A program made the translations under genes and the position numbers. The notes below the pieces were generated by a model, which made no database searches, was not told the DNA's origin, and was given only the letters and a program-made list of their open reading frames with translations. DNA of 64,000 nucleotides from Citrus sinensis (lineage: Eukaryota; Streptophyta; Magnoliopsida; Sapindales; Rutaceae): positions 25,489,501 through 25,553,500 of the forward strand of contig NC_068559.1 in the NCBI RefSeq assembly GCF_022201045.2. The letters are read 5' to 3'. Position 1 is the first letter of the stretch. Each line of letters begins with the position of its first letter. Positions 10,467 to 30,609 of this stretch are shown here, in pieces.

Positions 10467-11918
10467 TTAAGCTGTGGCCTCCAGCAGCTCCCTCTCAGCA
10501 TGCTCTTTGATCCTTCTCTCAAGCTCAGGCCTAAAATGTCGTATGAGACCCTGAACAGGCCAAGCAGCTGCATCACCCAGTGCACAGATTGTGTGCCCTT
10601 CAATCTGCTTGGTCACCTCCTGAAGCATATCAATCTCCTCCAACTTTGCATTTCCAACCTTCAATCTTTCCATGATCATCCAAAGCCATCCTGTTCCCTC
10701 CCTGCATGGAGTGCACTGCCCACAGCTTTCGTGCTTATAGAAGTATGAGAGCCTAGCAATTGCATCGACAACGTCAGTTGATTTGTCCATGACAATCACA
10801 GCAGCAGTTCCCAATCCTGATTGAACAGCCTTCAGAGCATCATAATCCATCAGCACATCATCACATATATGTTTGGGAAGCAAAGGAACTGAAGAACCCC
10901 CTGGTATTACTGCAAGTAAATTATCCCATCCACCTCGAACACCACCACAGTGTCTATCTATCAACTCCTTGAGGGGAATACTCATCTCCTCTTCAACTGT
11001 GCAAGGCTTATTCACATGGCCCGACACACAAAACAATTTTGTACCAGAATTGTTCTTCCTGCCAAAACTGGCAAACCAGTCCGGTCCACGCCTTAAAATG
11101 GTGGGAGAAACGGCCACAGTTTCCACATTGGTGACAGTGGTGGGACAACCATATAAACCTGCATTAGCAGGGAAAGGAGGCTTCAATCTTGGTTTCCCCT
11201 GTTTACCTTCAAGGCTTTCCAAAAGAGCTGTCTCTTCACCACAAATATAAGCACCAGCACCATAGTGGATATGCACATCAAAATCATAACCAGATCCGCA
11301 GGCATTCTTGCCCAACAATCCAGCAGCATAAGCTTCTTGCCTCGCTCTTTCAAGGTTTTTACGTTCATTTACATATTCACCCCTTATGTAAATGTAAGCA
11401 GCAGAAGCCCTCATTCCTACGCCAGCAATCAAGCAGCCCTCCAACAACTTATGTGGATCATGCCGCATAATTTCCCTGTCTTTACAGGTTCCAGGTTCAC
11501 TTTCATCAGCATTGACAACAAGATACGAAGGACGGCCATCAGACACCTTGGGCATGAAGGACCACTTGAGGCCAGAGGGAAAACCAGCACCACCACGTCC
11601 GCGGAGACCAGACTTCTTGACTTCATTGACAATCCAATCTGCACCCTTGAGTACCAAGTCTTTAGTTCTGTGCCAATCACCCCGTTTCATGGCACCTTTG
11701 AGAAAAGGGTCATGCATCCCATATAAGTTGGTGAAAATCCTGTCTTCATCTTTCAGGCCACCAAAATGGGTTTTCTCTGGAGGTGGGGGAGGTGGCGGAG
11801 GTTGTGGAGTACTGGCAGTTGATGCACCTTGAGTGCTAAATGATCTTAAGCCCACACTCAACCTCTCACTGTAGCATCTAACCAATGATGCCCTTTGCAG
11901 GGATAAAACGCCCTTCAT
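10467..11918 (-). CDS. CI51: NADH dehydrogenase [ubiquinone] flavoprotein 1 (complex I 51 kDa subunit), mitochondrial
   Basis: Uninterrupted 483-residue coding region. The protein is the NADH-oxidising subunit of mitochondrial complex I, carrying FMN and one 4Fe-4S cluster (N3) in the peripheral arm. Seen: an Arg/Ser-rich N-terminus without acidic residues up to about residue 30 (presequence), a poly-Pro run at 40-47, the FMN/NADH Gly-rich loop [13 protein letters not shown] (104-116), NADESEPGT (136-144), ICGEETALL (225-233), and the cluster ligands Cys399, Cys402, Cys405 (CGQCTPC) and Cys445. Length is normal for plants. An AG at about 11925 just before the ATG and a GT near 12922 suggest a 5'-UTR intron of about 1 kb, which is inference. 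A fragment of its 3' end is duplicated at 3481-3577. Confidence 0.97.
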   Translation of the reverse strand: MKGVLSLQRASLVRCYSERLSVGLRSFSTQGASTASTPQPPPPPPPPEKTHFGGLKDEDRIFTNLYGMHDPFLKGAMKRGDWHRTKDLVLKGADWIVNEVKKSGLRGRGGAGFPSGLKWSFMPKVSDGRPSYLVVNADESEPGTCKDREIMRHDPHKLLEGCLIAGVGMRASAAYIYIRGEYVNERKNLERARQEAYAAGLLGKNACGSGYDFDVHIHYGAGAYICGEETALLESLEGKQGKPRLKPPFPANAGLYGCPTTVTNVETVAVSPTILRRGPDWFASFGRKNNSGTKLFCVSGHVNKPCTVEEEMSIPLKELIDRHCGGVRGGWDNLLAVIPGGSSVPLLPKHICDDVLMDYDALKAVQSGLGTAAVIVMDKSTDVVDAIARLSYFYKHESCGQCTPCREGTGWLWMIMERLKVGNAKLEEIDMLQEVTKQIEGHTICALGDAAAWPVQGLIRHFRPELERRIKEHAERELLEATA

Positions 11919-11924
11919 GGGTGC

Positions 11925-13030
11925 CTAATGCCATAATAGGACAAATGACTATTTTGTTACAAAATGTTGTCAAAAAAAAAAAAAATCATAAATACATGTG
12001 TGTGTGTGTGCGCGCGTAACCCCCCCCCCCCCCCACACACACACACATTGTGCCACAATGACGAAGAGTTAGATGAACTGAAATCCCTCACCATAAGAAG
12101 CACAAAATTTCAAGAACAAGAAAGACAATGACACTGAAGAACAGTAAATTACAGAAGACAAGTGAGACATATCTGATAGGAACATAAAAGCTCCCAGATG
12201 TGAGTTGCCAATTCCATATTAACTAAACAAGATCCACAGTTCCATTTTAGAATAACTAAATTACTGCAAACATAACTGCAGCAATAACACCCGTAAACCA
12301 CAAGGCCTGTGGAAGCACGATCAAATGTAATAACCAGAGGGGAAAAAAGAAAGCAGAAATTCCATTTCATAGACAAGAAAAATCATCTGAGACACAATTT
12401 AAGAGTCTGTTGATGACTTCCTAAGTTGAAACTTTCTTTCTCAACACCCTCTCTTATTTAAACGTTATGATTCCAGTACAATTAGCTAGAAAATGTTGAT
12501 TTTGATAAGCTGCAAAGCTGTGTTTGTTAGCCATTCATTTCAACTCCCATTAAAATAAATGTAGCCAAACATGAAAATGAAAACCCGCAGATTGAGCATA
12601 AATAAAAAAAATTAATTTAGTTAACCTAAGTATCTCAATTCGGAAACGAAATTAAAAGAATAGTCAAAATCAAATTTCCTCGTCACTGTTAGCTCTAAAT
12701 TCCTCGTGTTTCCCAGCAATCCAACGAAGGACAAACGGAAAAATGATAATAAAGCAACATTAGATCTCACACCAACATAATCTTCACGATCATTCAGTAT
12801 TGTAGTGTAGATAATATCGTAATTTTGACAAAAAATCATCGAACCCCTAAGACAGTAAAAGATATATATTCCAAAGAAACGAAAAATGTAAGATGAAGTG
12901 AGATAAAATTAATGGCGTACCATAGCATGAAACGTCGAAGAAGAGTCGCCGATTAAGCTCTAGCTCAAAATCGAGAAACCACAGAAGAAATGGAGAGGAG
13001 ATTTGAAGGAGGCAATTGTTTCCTACTCTC
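11925..13030 (-). other. Probable 5'-UTR intron and leader exon of the complex I 51 kDa gene
   Basis: No coding sequence is seen. On the minus strand an acceptor-like ...GCATTAG precedes GCACCC-ATG, and a donor-like ATG-GTACGC lies at about 12922, with a possible non-coding first exon at about 12923-13030. The interval contains the alternating TG/CG, poly-C and CA tract at 11998-12047. Transcript evidence would be needed to fix the boundaries. Confidence 0.4.
11998..12047. repeat. Compound simple repeat: (TG)n-(CG)n-poly(C)-(CA)n
   Basis: A TG alternation passes into CGCGCG, then a run of 15 C (12020-12034), then an ACACAC run. The TG and CA arms are complementary and flank the C run, so the tract could extrude a hairpin or adopt Z-DNA. 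Confidence 0.85.
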
Positions 13031-13080
13031 GACAGCACTGGAGTTGTTAGATGGACGGTGGAGATTTATTGATCGCGAAC

Positions 13081-13379
13081 ATCAACTCACCCGCAATGAA
13101 TCGGGCGGTGGATATGTAAGTCGGTAAGGCTTGTGATGATTTCGGATGATACGTTTTAGCCTGTTTGCGGAGCTATGCATGCGGATTGCGGACCACGTTT
13201 GTTGGGCTGGGCTTATTTTGAAAATTGGATCGATCCGAATTGTGTTCGGCCCTTTGTAATAATTGGAATGGAACCCAAAACTAATCAATTGTGTCTGCTT
13301 GGCGATTTGAAATTATAGAATGAATTGGATTTTAATTGTTTTTAGGGAAAACCAATTTTTTTTGACACAGCAATTGGAA

Positions 13380-13411
<32 letters not shown>

Positions 13412-16400
13412 TTAGAATGTTGATTCAGTTTGTAGATTTATGTTTTTTTTCCCTTGTAAGTATCATTTTGGGCGATTGGGTCTTTCTTTAATTACTGGCA
13501 TTTACTCAGATATTTGTTAAGTAATAACAGGAAATGATCTCATTATATCATAATTTCGATGTCTAAACTCATTTTGAGCAAATCTAAGTCCATTCAAGTC
13601 ATATTTACAAATTACAATTACAGCTACAGTGAAATTTACTCAGCGAAGGAGAGGTACTTAAAGGTACTCAAACTTCACATATACATCTCACGGCACGGGA
13701 ACAAATCATGAGTCATTTACTATTGATAATGTTGAAGACAATGTAGCGCAAATCAAGAACGCGGCACGCTCTATTCCTTGAAGAAAGTACGCGTATGATG
13801 CGTCTTATCAGACAAATGGCACCGATAATAATGATCGAAGTACACGAAATGTCTTGGGCATGTTTTGTAAGAGTTCATTGACAAACAATTGTTGGTGTTT
13901 TGGCCACCTTCATTGTGTTTGATCTGCATGCCGATAGCTTCCAGAGATGAGGGGTCCAATGCTGCAAGCGACTGAAAAAAATTATCACCAAGTGGCTTCG
14001 GTGTTCCAGTTGTGTAAGACATTGGGGATTGAAATTAATTGATGGCCATATTGGCCAAGGGCTCAATTGATCAGTTTCGTACATTGTGAGTGTGTATATT
14101 TCTTAATAGACGGACTCTGACGGAGGCCCCCTACATGCTCCGTCTTACATGTGTAGTAATGGGTCGTGGGTCAATAATGTAAAATCCACTTTTCTTGTAT
14201 TTCTATCATATAAAAAATATTATTAAAACTAATGCAAAAGAGATCAATAGTGAAATTTTGGACCAGGGATCGTCGTGAAGGATGAAACCTCTTAAATACA
14301 AATAATGAAATTTGATAAATAAAATACTAATAGACCGATAACCATTATTTCGGCATTTTCATATTAAAGTACATAATAGCAACTATTTTAATCGAATTTT
14401 GGCTAGGATGTGATTCGAACCACTAAGCAATGCTTCTCATCAGATTTAGGTCAAATCCGATGAAAACAAATAAATTTATTATGTTTAGGAGGAGATTGGG
14501 CTAGCAAAGATTAGGATTTAAATGTGTATTTCTATTATTTAAGGTAGGAGAAATAGTTGAGGTGATCTGAGAGTTGAGCTAAGGTGATTCGGGAGGTGAG
14601 CCGAAGTGATTTGGGAGGTGAATTGAGGTGTTCTGAGTTTAAAATAACATGGGAGCTCTATGAGGTTAATTTAAGGAGTTGATGTGGGAAGTTCAAGAGA
14701 GCTCAATGTATAACTCCAGTGAAATTGAGGATAGCTCCAGATAACTTATTTGAGACTTGTAGTATAACTCATGTGAACTCATAAAGGAAATGCGATTTGG
14801 GTAAAAAAAAAAAACTATTGTAATAAGCAGAAAATAAGTATAAACATAAAAATACACATAAGATTTTACGTGGTTCGGCCCTTTGGGCTACATCCATGGG
14901 AGTGATCATCTCCAATTTATTATATATGTGATGTATTATATGTTTTACTTTACAATATCAGCAAAACCTTATTAAAGGTTGGTGATAATGAATAATAACA
15001 AGAGGGAGACGTGAGTTTTATTGAGATTAGAGAGTTTTCTAAGAAAATAATAAGGGAAAAGTTTCTTTGAGAAATGAGATGGGCAAAATCTTATGTGAAG
15101 GTGTAAAAACGAAGGAAGGAGAAGACGAAACAGCCCATCAAGAAATCAAATTTGAAAAAAGATCATTCATGTGTTGTGTTTTGAGCTTAATGATAAGATT
15201 GGTGCCCTAAGGACAATTTTATCATTTTTGCCAAATTGAGTTTTTTTATTAGTGTTGTCTTCCTCGAGTGGAGCTATTATTATCTTTTTCTTTTATTCAC
15301 TTGATAGTGACTAACAAAGCTTGGTGAGTAAGTAATTCTTCTATCCTTTATGTGTTCCTTGTTCTTTGCTACATGACAGAAGCTGGTGCAGTTGTCCTAC
15401 TACTTTTAAGGAGTGCAAAGGACAACTGACGTGATCCGCTTCTATTGATTTACTCAAATAATTTTTATTCTTATTGGCTCCTTATTCTTAGCCAAAAAGA
15501 AGATATTTTATTTTATTTTTATGATGGCGTGCACGGTTCACGTGCTGTCTCTAATCAACGAAATTTGAGTTTTGATAATATCTTTTGATACTAGACATAT
15601 TTACAAAATTTATCCTTTCCTCAAATAGCTTATCTCCTGACCTTTGAGGGCTATACTACAATTCGGTCAAACAAGTTAATTTCACTTCACTGACTTTATT
15701 TGCCACGTGTCATTAATTCATAAGCCCATGTCAACATTCAAATTTCCCCCCAAACAACAACTATTATATGTGAGATTTTGTTGGTTGATCAACTGAAGAG
15801 TTCTTAAATCTTTGTCTTGAACTCTTTGTGCAAGAAAGACAACTGAACCTCCGGCCAAACCTAACGCAAGAAACATAGAAATTGCTGGCCATCCAACGTC
15901 TATCTACTTCTTAGTATAAAATGGGATCTAAAAATGTCATTCCTTTTGGGGAGTCAATTGTATTGTTATTAATTGCCCAAGAGAGCAATTAGCTTATTCA
16001 AAAAAGGCAGGCCGAATCCGGCTGAATATAGATACAAGTTTCTTGCTTTGGATACTCGTATCTTTTCGAATAGAGACAATGCCGAAGTAGATTGGTCTAT
16101 TGGAATGGCCAAATGTATGTAATTGTCTCTCCATCCATTTAATTACTTTAATTTACACAAAGGCGCCAAATATTTATCAGCTTACGAGCATATTTAAGAT
16201 CGTTTTAAATTGTTAAATATGTAATTATGTAACTACCTCCCATCATTCCGCTGCTAACATTTTCAAAACTCAATGTGGAAAAATATATATACTGCTTTTC
16301 TATGACAATTTTATTCACCTCATGAAGAAACTTATCCTATATTAAGTCAATTTAGAATTCCATGTAAAATAATTTCATAGAAAATAGAAACATATCCATG

Positions 16401-17454
16401 TAAAATCTCTTTATTGGTGTGATCCTGTGGCAAAATCTTGCCAGTGATAACTGATTGTACAAATTTATGAGATGAGAAGATATTCTGTACCAAAACCCAC
16501 TCAATCTCATCGTCCGCTCTTTTCATGCTGTACTAGATAATAGCGTTTGGGTTCCTGATTTATTATGATTTCTCAAAGAACGACATAAGTTTTCAGTCTA
16601 TATTAAGCAGGTCCCCAGCTTGGTAACTTTTGTAATAAGAGTGACACAGACCTGTAAAAGCGGTTCCAAATGGATCATCCAGAACATATATATCATATGT
16701 TTTACATGATTTTTTGTTGCATTATGATAGATTAACTCCAAAATAATATACATGTTAAAATATTATTGGATAGAGACCTATATTATCTTTGCGCTTATTC
16801 CATCTAATAAGAGTGTAAGTTGTACTCCAATAAAACTATTGGTATGAAAAATAATAATAATAGAAAACAAGATTTTTAAATTCTTATAAAAAAATCTCAA
16901 ACTCATATTTAACTTTTATAAATATTTATGGTTGTAGGATTGATTTTATATTTATTACGCATAACATACTTATGTGGTAAATTTGGACTTCGGTAGACCC
17001 TTGTTGTTGTATCGAATTTCAGTGGATTATAAAATTATGGTTAAAAAAATAATAATAATCTCCAGGGGAGAGACCTATTCAATAGAGATGAACAAAATAT
17101 GTTTTCCTTCGAGAAAAACAAAATATTAGGGACCCAAATGTCTTTTTCCGGCGCTACGAGTTAACGTAATTGTGACTTGGTCAAACAAATTTTAAGTTAA
17201 TATAAATTATTCATTCACAAAAAAAAAAAAAAAAAAAAAATTAGCCCCCAATAAAAAGCTTGCCTCTGGGTTCCCTCCTCCTCCTTCTCCCTGAGTCGCT
17301 TCCCTCTCACGCCTTAATTCCTCTCATTCTCATTGTCTCATACGTCAAATACAACATAACTAAACCATTTCAAAGACGTACACAACACAACTCGTGTGTC
17401 CGGTCTGCACTCTTCATCATCTTCTTCTAAAAAATAAAAAATAAAAAATAAAAA
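13081..17454. other. Gene-poor intergenic region
   Basis: No convincing gene. Contents include an (AAT)n microsatellite at 13381-13409, short unsupported ORFs on the minus strand at 13771-14084, a degenerate tandem stretch of GAGGTGAT-type units at about 14540-14640, and a repeat-like block around 14800-15330. A-runs occur at 14797 and 17219-17240. The last few hundred bases before 17455 should hold the promoter of the ankyrin gene. Confidence 0.5.
14800..15330. mobile_element. Possible retroelement-derived repeat
   Basis: Contains the phrase TTTTACGTGGTTCGGCC, then CTACATCCATGGG about ten bases later. This wording recurs in many dispersed plant repeats as I know them. No coding domain, paired LTR or target duplication could be delimited by eye, so the edges are approximate and the class is unassigned. 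Confidence 0.3.
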
Positions 17455-20400
17455 ATGATGATGTTTGGAAACCCTGCCGGCGCGGGGTTTCTCGCTGGAA
17501 AGCAGCAGGTGTTTCCGTTGGATTACGAAGCGGAAGTCTCACAACGTCTCGTTGACGCCGTGCATGTTAACGACGTTAAGCGAGCTAACGAATGTATAGG
17601 TGATCCTTTTGTCGATGTTAACTTCGTCGGAACGGTGAGCTTGAGGGCCAAGAAGACTGAGCTTGTCTTGCACGATGAAGCGGCTCACGAAGTTCGTGTC
17701 GTGTACGAGGAGTTCAAGACCGAAGTCACCGCTTTGTTCCTAGCTGCCCACGCCGGAAACCTTACACTTGTCAGGAAGCTATTGGTACGTCATTTATTTT
17801 TCCTTTTCATACGAAGAAAAAGGTTTTTAATTTTTAAATATCCATCCATTTTTGGAACATCCACTAACCGTTCAAGATTTTCACTTCTGATTCAAAATTT
17901 CTGATAAATCAAGGAGTTAATGCTCGATATCTACGGTTTGATCTTTTTATTTAATGATCATTTATTCATTTGTACAGGATATATATCCCATCTGAAACAA
18001 TATTTGGAAACTTTTTTTTTTTTTTTGGCAATGTTGTTGTATATTTTATGAATAAATGGTTATTATTATTATTATAGATCTTGTGATCTTTTTATACAAG
18101 TTTGTACGACAGTGTATGTGTATTCCTGAATCCTGACAGATAACCTGACCACCTGAGAAGCGACTTGACGATGCAGATTTTCGTATCTCACTGTTACTGA
18201 GTGTCAAAGCTGGGATGATTCGTGCCCAGAACTTTTTTTGGCTTTTTTTTTTTTTAATAGAGAACTTTTTTTGGCTTTATTTTCACCTAATTGATTCTTG
18301 CACGTGTTGTAATGGATGGGGTCACTGTCCCAAGAAAGAAAAGGACTACACGAACAAAATGTGTTTGTAGTGATAATAATAATAGAAAAAACACCAGAAA
18401 CGACTCCGTATAGCTTTATTGACTGAAGAAAAAATAAAAAATAAAAAATTTTGTGTGAGTGATTTTCAAGTAATCTTATTAAGTGAAATAGGGGATTAAG
18501 AAACTAATTTCAAATTTGCTCTGTTCATGTCTTAAAAAAAAAAAAAAAAAACTTTAACCTTCAATGAACAAGAAAGATATGACATGGAGAATATCACTCG
18601 TTTTACTGGGCAAAATTAAATATATGATGGGTTAAAAATAGCGGCGAACTTGGGTTTGAAAGAAAATAGTTTTGTCCTTCAAGTTTATGATATGTTTCAA
18701 TTTTAGGCAAAATTAAGTGCAAAGTTATTTTGACCCTCAGTGACATTAGCATGATCTCATCTTTTCAATAACGATGTTAACAAAATTGTAATATAAAATG
18801 TAAGGTATTGTAAAAATATAGTAGTAAAGTGTTCATCTCCATATTTCTTTCACTCATTTGTTATTTAACGGTCCTTGAGTTAGGAAAACAACAACAATGT
18901 TTTTTTAATAGAAAAAATTGTGATTTACTTTATGATGTGGTAGATAGTATAAAAAAAATGTCTTATGTAATTTTTACAAGATTATTTGTTATTGATTTAT
19001 TTTTTGGAACATTCTCTATATTTGAGTTTGATAATATTTTCAATTTTCAAAGATCTGTGTGAATTTTTGAGTTTAGTTAATTCTCAACATTTCGTGAAAT
19101 CGACTAGTGTTAACCTACTAAGTTCACTGTGTTTTTTCGATTCAACGTGAATTTAGATCATTCCTTTATTCCGGTCATTGAAGATGCCCCAATATTTGTA
19201 ACGATAGATTATTGCCTGATTCTGACTTGCCTTACCCCTTGTAAGAATTCTAGATGGAGCCCAATAGCTTGGATGTCCTTTTGATACTACTAACGTTTGT
19301 TTATTATCATAATGTGACAGAGTCTTGGTGCCAATGTGAATCAGAAGCTATTCCGAGGCTATGCAACCACTGCAGCAGTGAGGGAGGATCATTTGGAGAT
19401 TTTGGATCTTCTCATCAAAGCAGGTGCGTGCCAGGAGGCATGCGAGGAGGCTTTGTTGGAGACCAGCTACTTGGGGCAGGCCAGGCCTGCCGAGTTGCTG
19501 ATGGCTACTGACTTAATCCGGCCACAAGTTTCTGTGCACGCTCTTGTTTCTGCTTGCTTCAGAGGATTCGTCAATGTAGTTGACACACTCATTAAGGTAA
19601 TTCTTGAACATAGGATACCAAAATTCAAAATCAATGATCAAGTCAGATATTTCTGTCTGGAGTTGATGTATTGAAATCACATTGATGCATTTGATCGCTG
19701 GCAGTGTGGAGTAGATGCCAATGCTATTGATAGGGTGCTGCTTCAGTCTTCCAAGCCAGCTCTTCATGCCAATTTTGACTGTAATGCACTTGCTGGGGCT
19801 GTTGTTAGCAGACAGATCTCTGTTGTTAGATTGCTCTTGCAGGTAAGCATTTTGGAAATCAATCACCATTATTGGGAGCCTAATTTTATTGGCAGAATGT
19901 ATATGATTTTTGTTATCTTTGATATGGGGAGACAGGCTGGTGTCAAGACGGACATCAAGGTGAGAATGGGAGCCTGGTCGTGGGACATGGATACAGGAGA
20001 AGAACTTCGGGTGGGTGCTGGACTAGCTGAGGATTACTGCATCACCTGGTGTGCTGTGGAGTATTTTGAATCCAGTGGTGCTATTTTGCACATGCTCTTC
20101 CAACACATTTCCCCTAACATCCTTCACAATGGGAGGACTCTCATCCATCATGCAATCCTTTGTAATAATGCAAGAGCAGCAGAGCTGCTGCTAAATTGTG
20201 CTGTTGACAAAGAATTTCCGGTGCAAACATATTCAAAAACAGAGCTCCGACCCATTCATTTGGCAGCAAGGCTTGGATCCGCTAAAATTCTTAGAAGGCT
20301 TATCAGTGCGGGCTGCAATATCAATTCCCGAACAGCAGCTGGAGAAACTGCAGCAATGATTTGTGCAAGGTACAAGCATGAGGAGTGCCTTAAATTTCTA

Positions 20401-21495
20401 GCCTCAGAAGGGGCTGATTTAGGATTGATCAATTATGCTGGTCACTGTGCAAATTCAATTGCAAAGTCAAGTAGGTGGACTCTTGGTTTTCAGCAAGCAG
20501 TAGTTGATTCAATTCGATCAGGGAATATTATTCAATCAAGTAATGCTTCGAGATTTTCTCCTTTGATGTTTGTGACTCAAGCAAATGATGTGGATGCCTT
20601 GAAAAAACTCATTGAGTGGGCAGACGTTGATCTTGATGAACAGGATGCTGACGGATTTTCAGCTGCCATGATAGCTGCAGCAGCTGGCCATGTAGAGGCC
20701 TTCAGGTTGCTCCTTCATGCTGGTGCTAACATAAAGCTGCAGAATAAGTATGGTGAGACAGCAATCACCTTAGCAGAATTAAACCGGAACGGCGAAGTTC
20801 TCGAACAAGTAATTCTCGAGTATGCACTGGAAGAAGGTCAAAAGGGTTCTGCTGGGTTTTATGCCCTACATCGAGCAGCTAAACGTGGAGATTTTGACTT
20901 AGTTCATACACTGGTTAGTAGATGTTACGATGTAAATGCCTCAGATGCTGATGGATACACCCCACTCATGTTTGCAGCAAAGAGTGGCCATGGCAGTGTG
21001 TGCCAACTCTTAATTTCAAGTGGGGCAAAATGTGACATTGAAAATGCAAGAAATGAGACGGCACTTGCGCTTGCAAGGGAAAATGGTAATGGAAATGAAG
21101 CTGAAAATGTTATACTAGATGAGCTTGCTCTAACTCTTGTGTTAGACGGCACTTATGTAAAGAAGCACACAAAGTGTGGCAAAGGATCACCCCATGTCAA
21201 ACTACTTAAAATGGTGGAGTCCGCCGGCGTTTTGCAGTGGGGGAAGTCAAGGAAGAGAAATGTGGTATGCAGGGCGGCTGAAGTTGGTCCTAGCGACACA
21301 TTCCGATGGAACCGCCGGAGGAAATTCGACGTTGAAGAACCGGGAATGTTTCATGTTGTGACTACACAGAATAAGGAGGTGCATTTTGTGTGCCAGGGTG
21401 GGCTTGAAATGGCTGATTTGTGGGTTAGAGGGATTAGGCTTGTGACCGGGCAAGCCATTTTTGGCAAGATGCAATTAAGAGTCAATCATAAGTAA
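17455..21495 (+). CDS. Ankyrin-repeat protein with C-terminal PH-like region
   Basis: Four-exon model: 17455-17784, 19321-19596, 19705-19842, 19936-21495, giving 767 residues in frame. The N-terminal part (1-110) contains one ankyrin-like unit (TALFLAAHAGNLTLVRKLL). More ankyrin units occupy about residues 110-670, for example TELRPIHLAARLG (350-362), DGFSAAMIAAAAGH and DGYTPLMFAAKSGH. The last 100 or so residues lack repeats and have a pattern like a PH fold: basic strands, DTFRWNRRRKF, then a Trp-containing terminal helix (MADLWVRGIRLV). Ankyrin repeats mediate protein binding. The exact function is not recognised. No membrane segment or kinase domain is seen. The ATG emerges from an (AAAAAAT)n tract and is followed by further in-frame ATGs. 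Confidence 0.85.
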
Positions 21496-22224
21496 GCGGT
21501 TTTGTCTGATTTCTGTCAAGCAATATGGAGAATTACTTCATCTCATTGTATTTTAATAGCTGCTCCTTTCTATGCATGTGAAAAAAATTAAAAAAGAATT
21601 TAGGTTCTCAGTACAAACTTTTTCTTTGTGATGGGCATTGTTATTTAGTGATAATTTAATAGAAAATTAACGGTTGCAAAACTAAAAGCTTTAATGAGTG
21701 ATGTTTTTTTCAGCTATCACGCTGTCGTTGGGCGTCAAAAAAATGTTTGGGGCAATTTTTTTTAAAAAATTTTTCACTATTGATTTTTTTTTTTTACTTC
21801 AAGAATTAAACTGTCTTAAAATTAATCAAAATCAGTATTTATGAGAAATTTTTTTCATTTCAAAATATATGAAACTATATTTAAAATTTATACAAATCAC
21901 AGTATATAAATATATACTTTGAAATCCAAGAGATTTTTTTTTCTATTTTTAAATAAAAAATGATTTATAAATAGGAAAAAAAACTTACTTCTTATTCTTC
22001 TTCTAAATTAAAAAAAAAAAACCAACAAAAAGTAACGGTAAAATTTGCCCCGTGATTCATTGACTATGCTAATTGACCGTACAGAGGCACCGGCAGCGCG
22101 AACCGGGAAAAAATAGAAAGTAAAATCGAATAGAGCGAAAAGAACTCAAAAATCAAAACCTCCACGATAAAATCCTAAAACCCTAATCTTGCTCGAAAGC
22201 TCCAAACCTCGAGTTAATTGATCG
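21496..22224. other. Intergenic, ankyrin gene 3' flank and helicase promoter
   Basis: AT-rich with many T/A runs. No gene is seen. The final 100 bases are richer in GC and likely contain the helicase 5' UTR (AAACCCTAATC-type leader at about 22178). Confidence 0.5.

Positions 22225-30609
<8,385 letters not shown>

Larger units (their letters stand above)
6906..10480. repeat. Segmental tandem duplication, copy C
   Basis: Recent partner of 1-3577 in the same order and orientation. Here the right end continues without a break into the intact complex I 51 kDa gene, so copy C keeps the ancestral junction and copy A is the derived one. Leader sequence at 6906-7600 holds several short ORFs conserved between A and C only because of recent duplication. 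Confidence 0.9.

Noticed and set aside
13771..14084. Overlapping minus-strand ORFs of 83 and 69 codons
   Set aside because: Composition is somewhat protein-like, but no family, start context or splice partner could be found. Left as unsupported.
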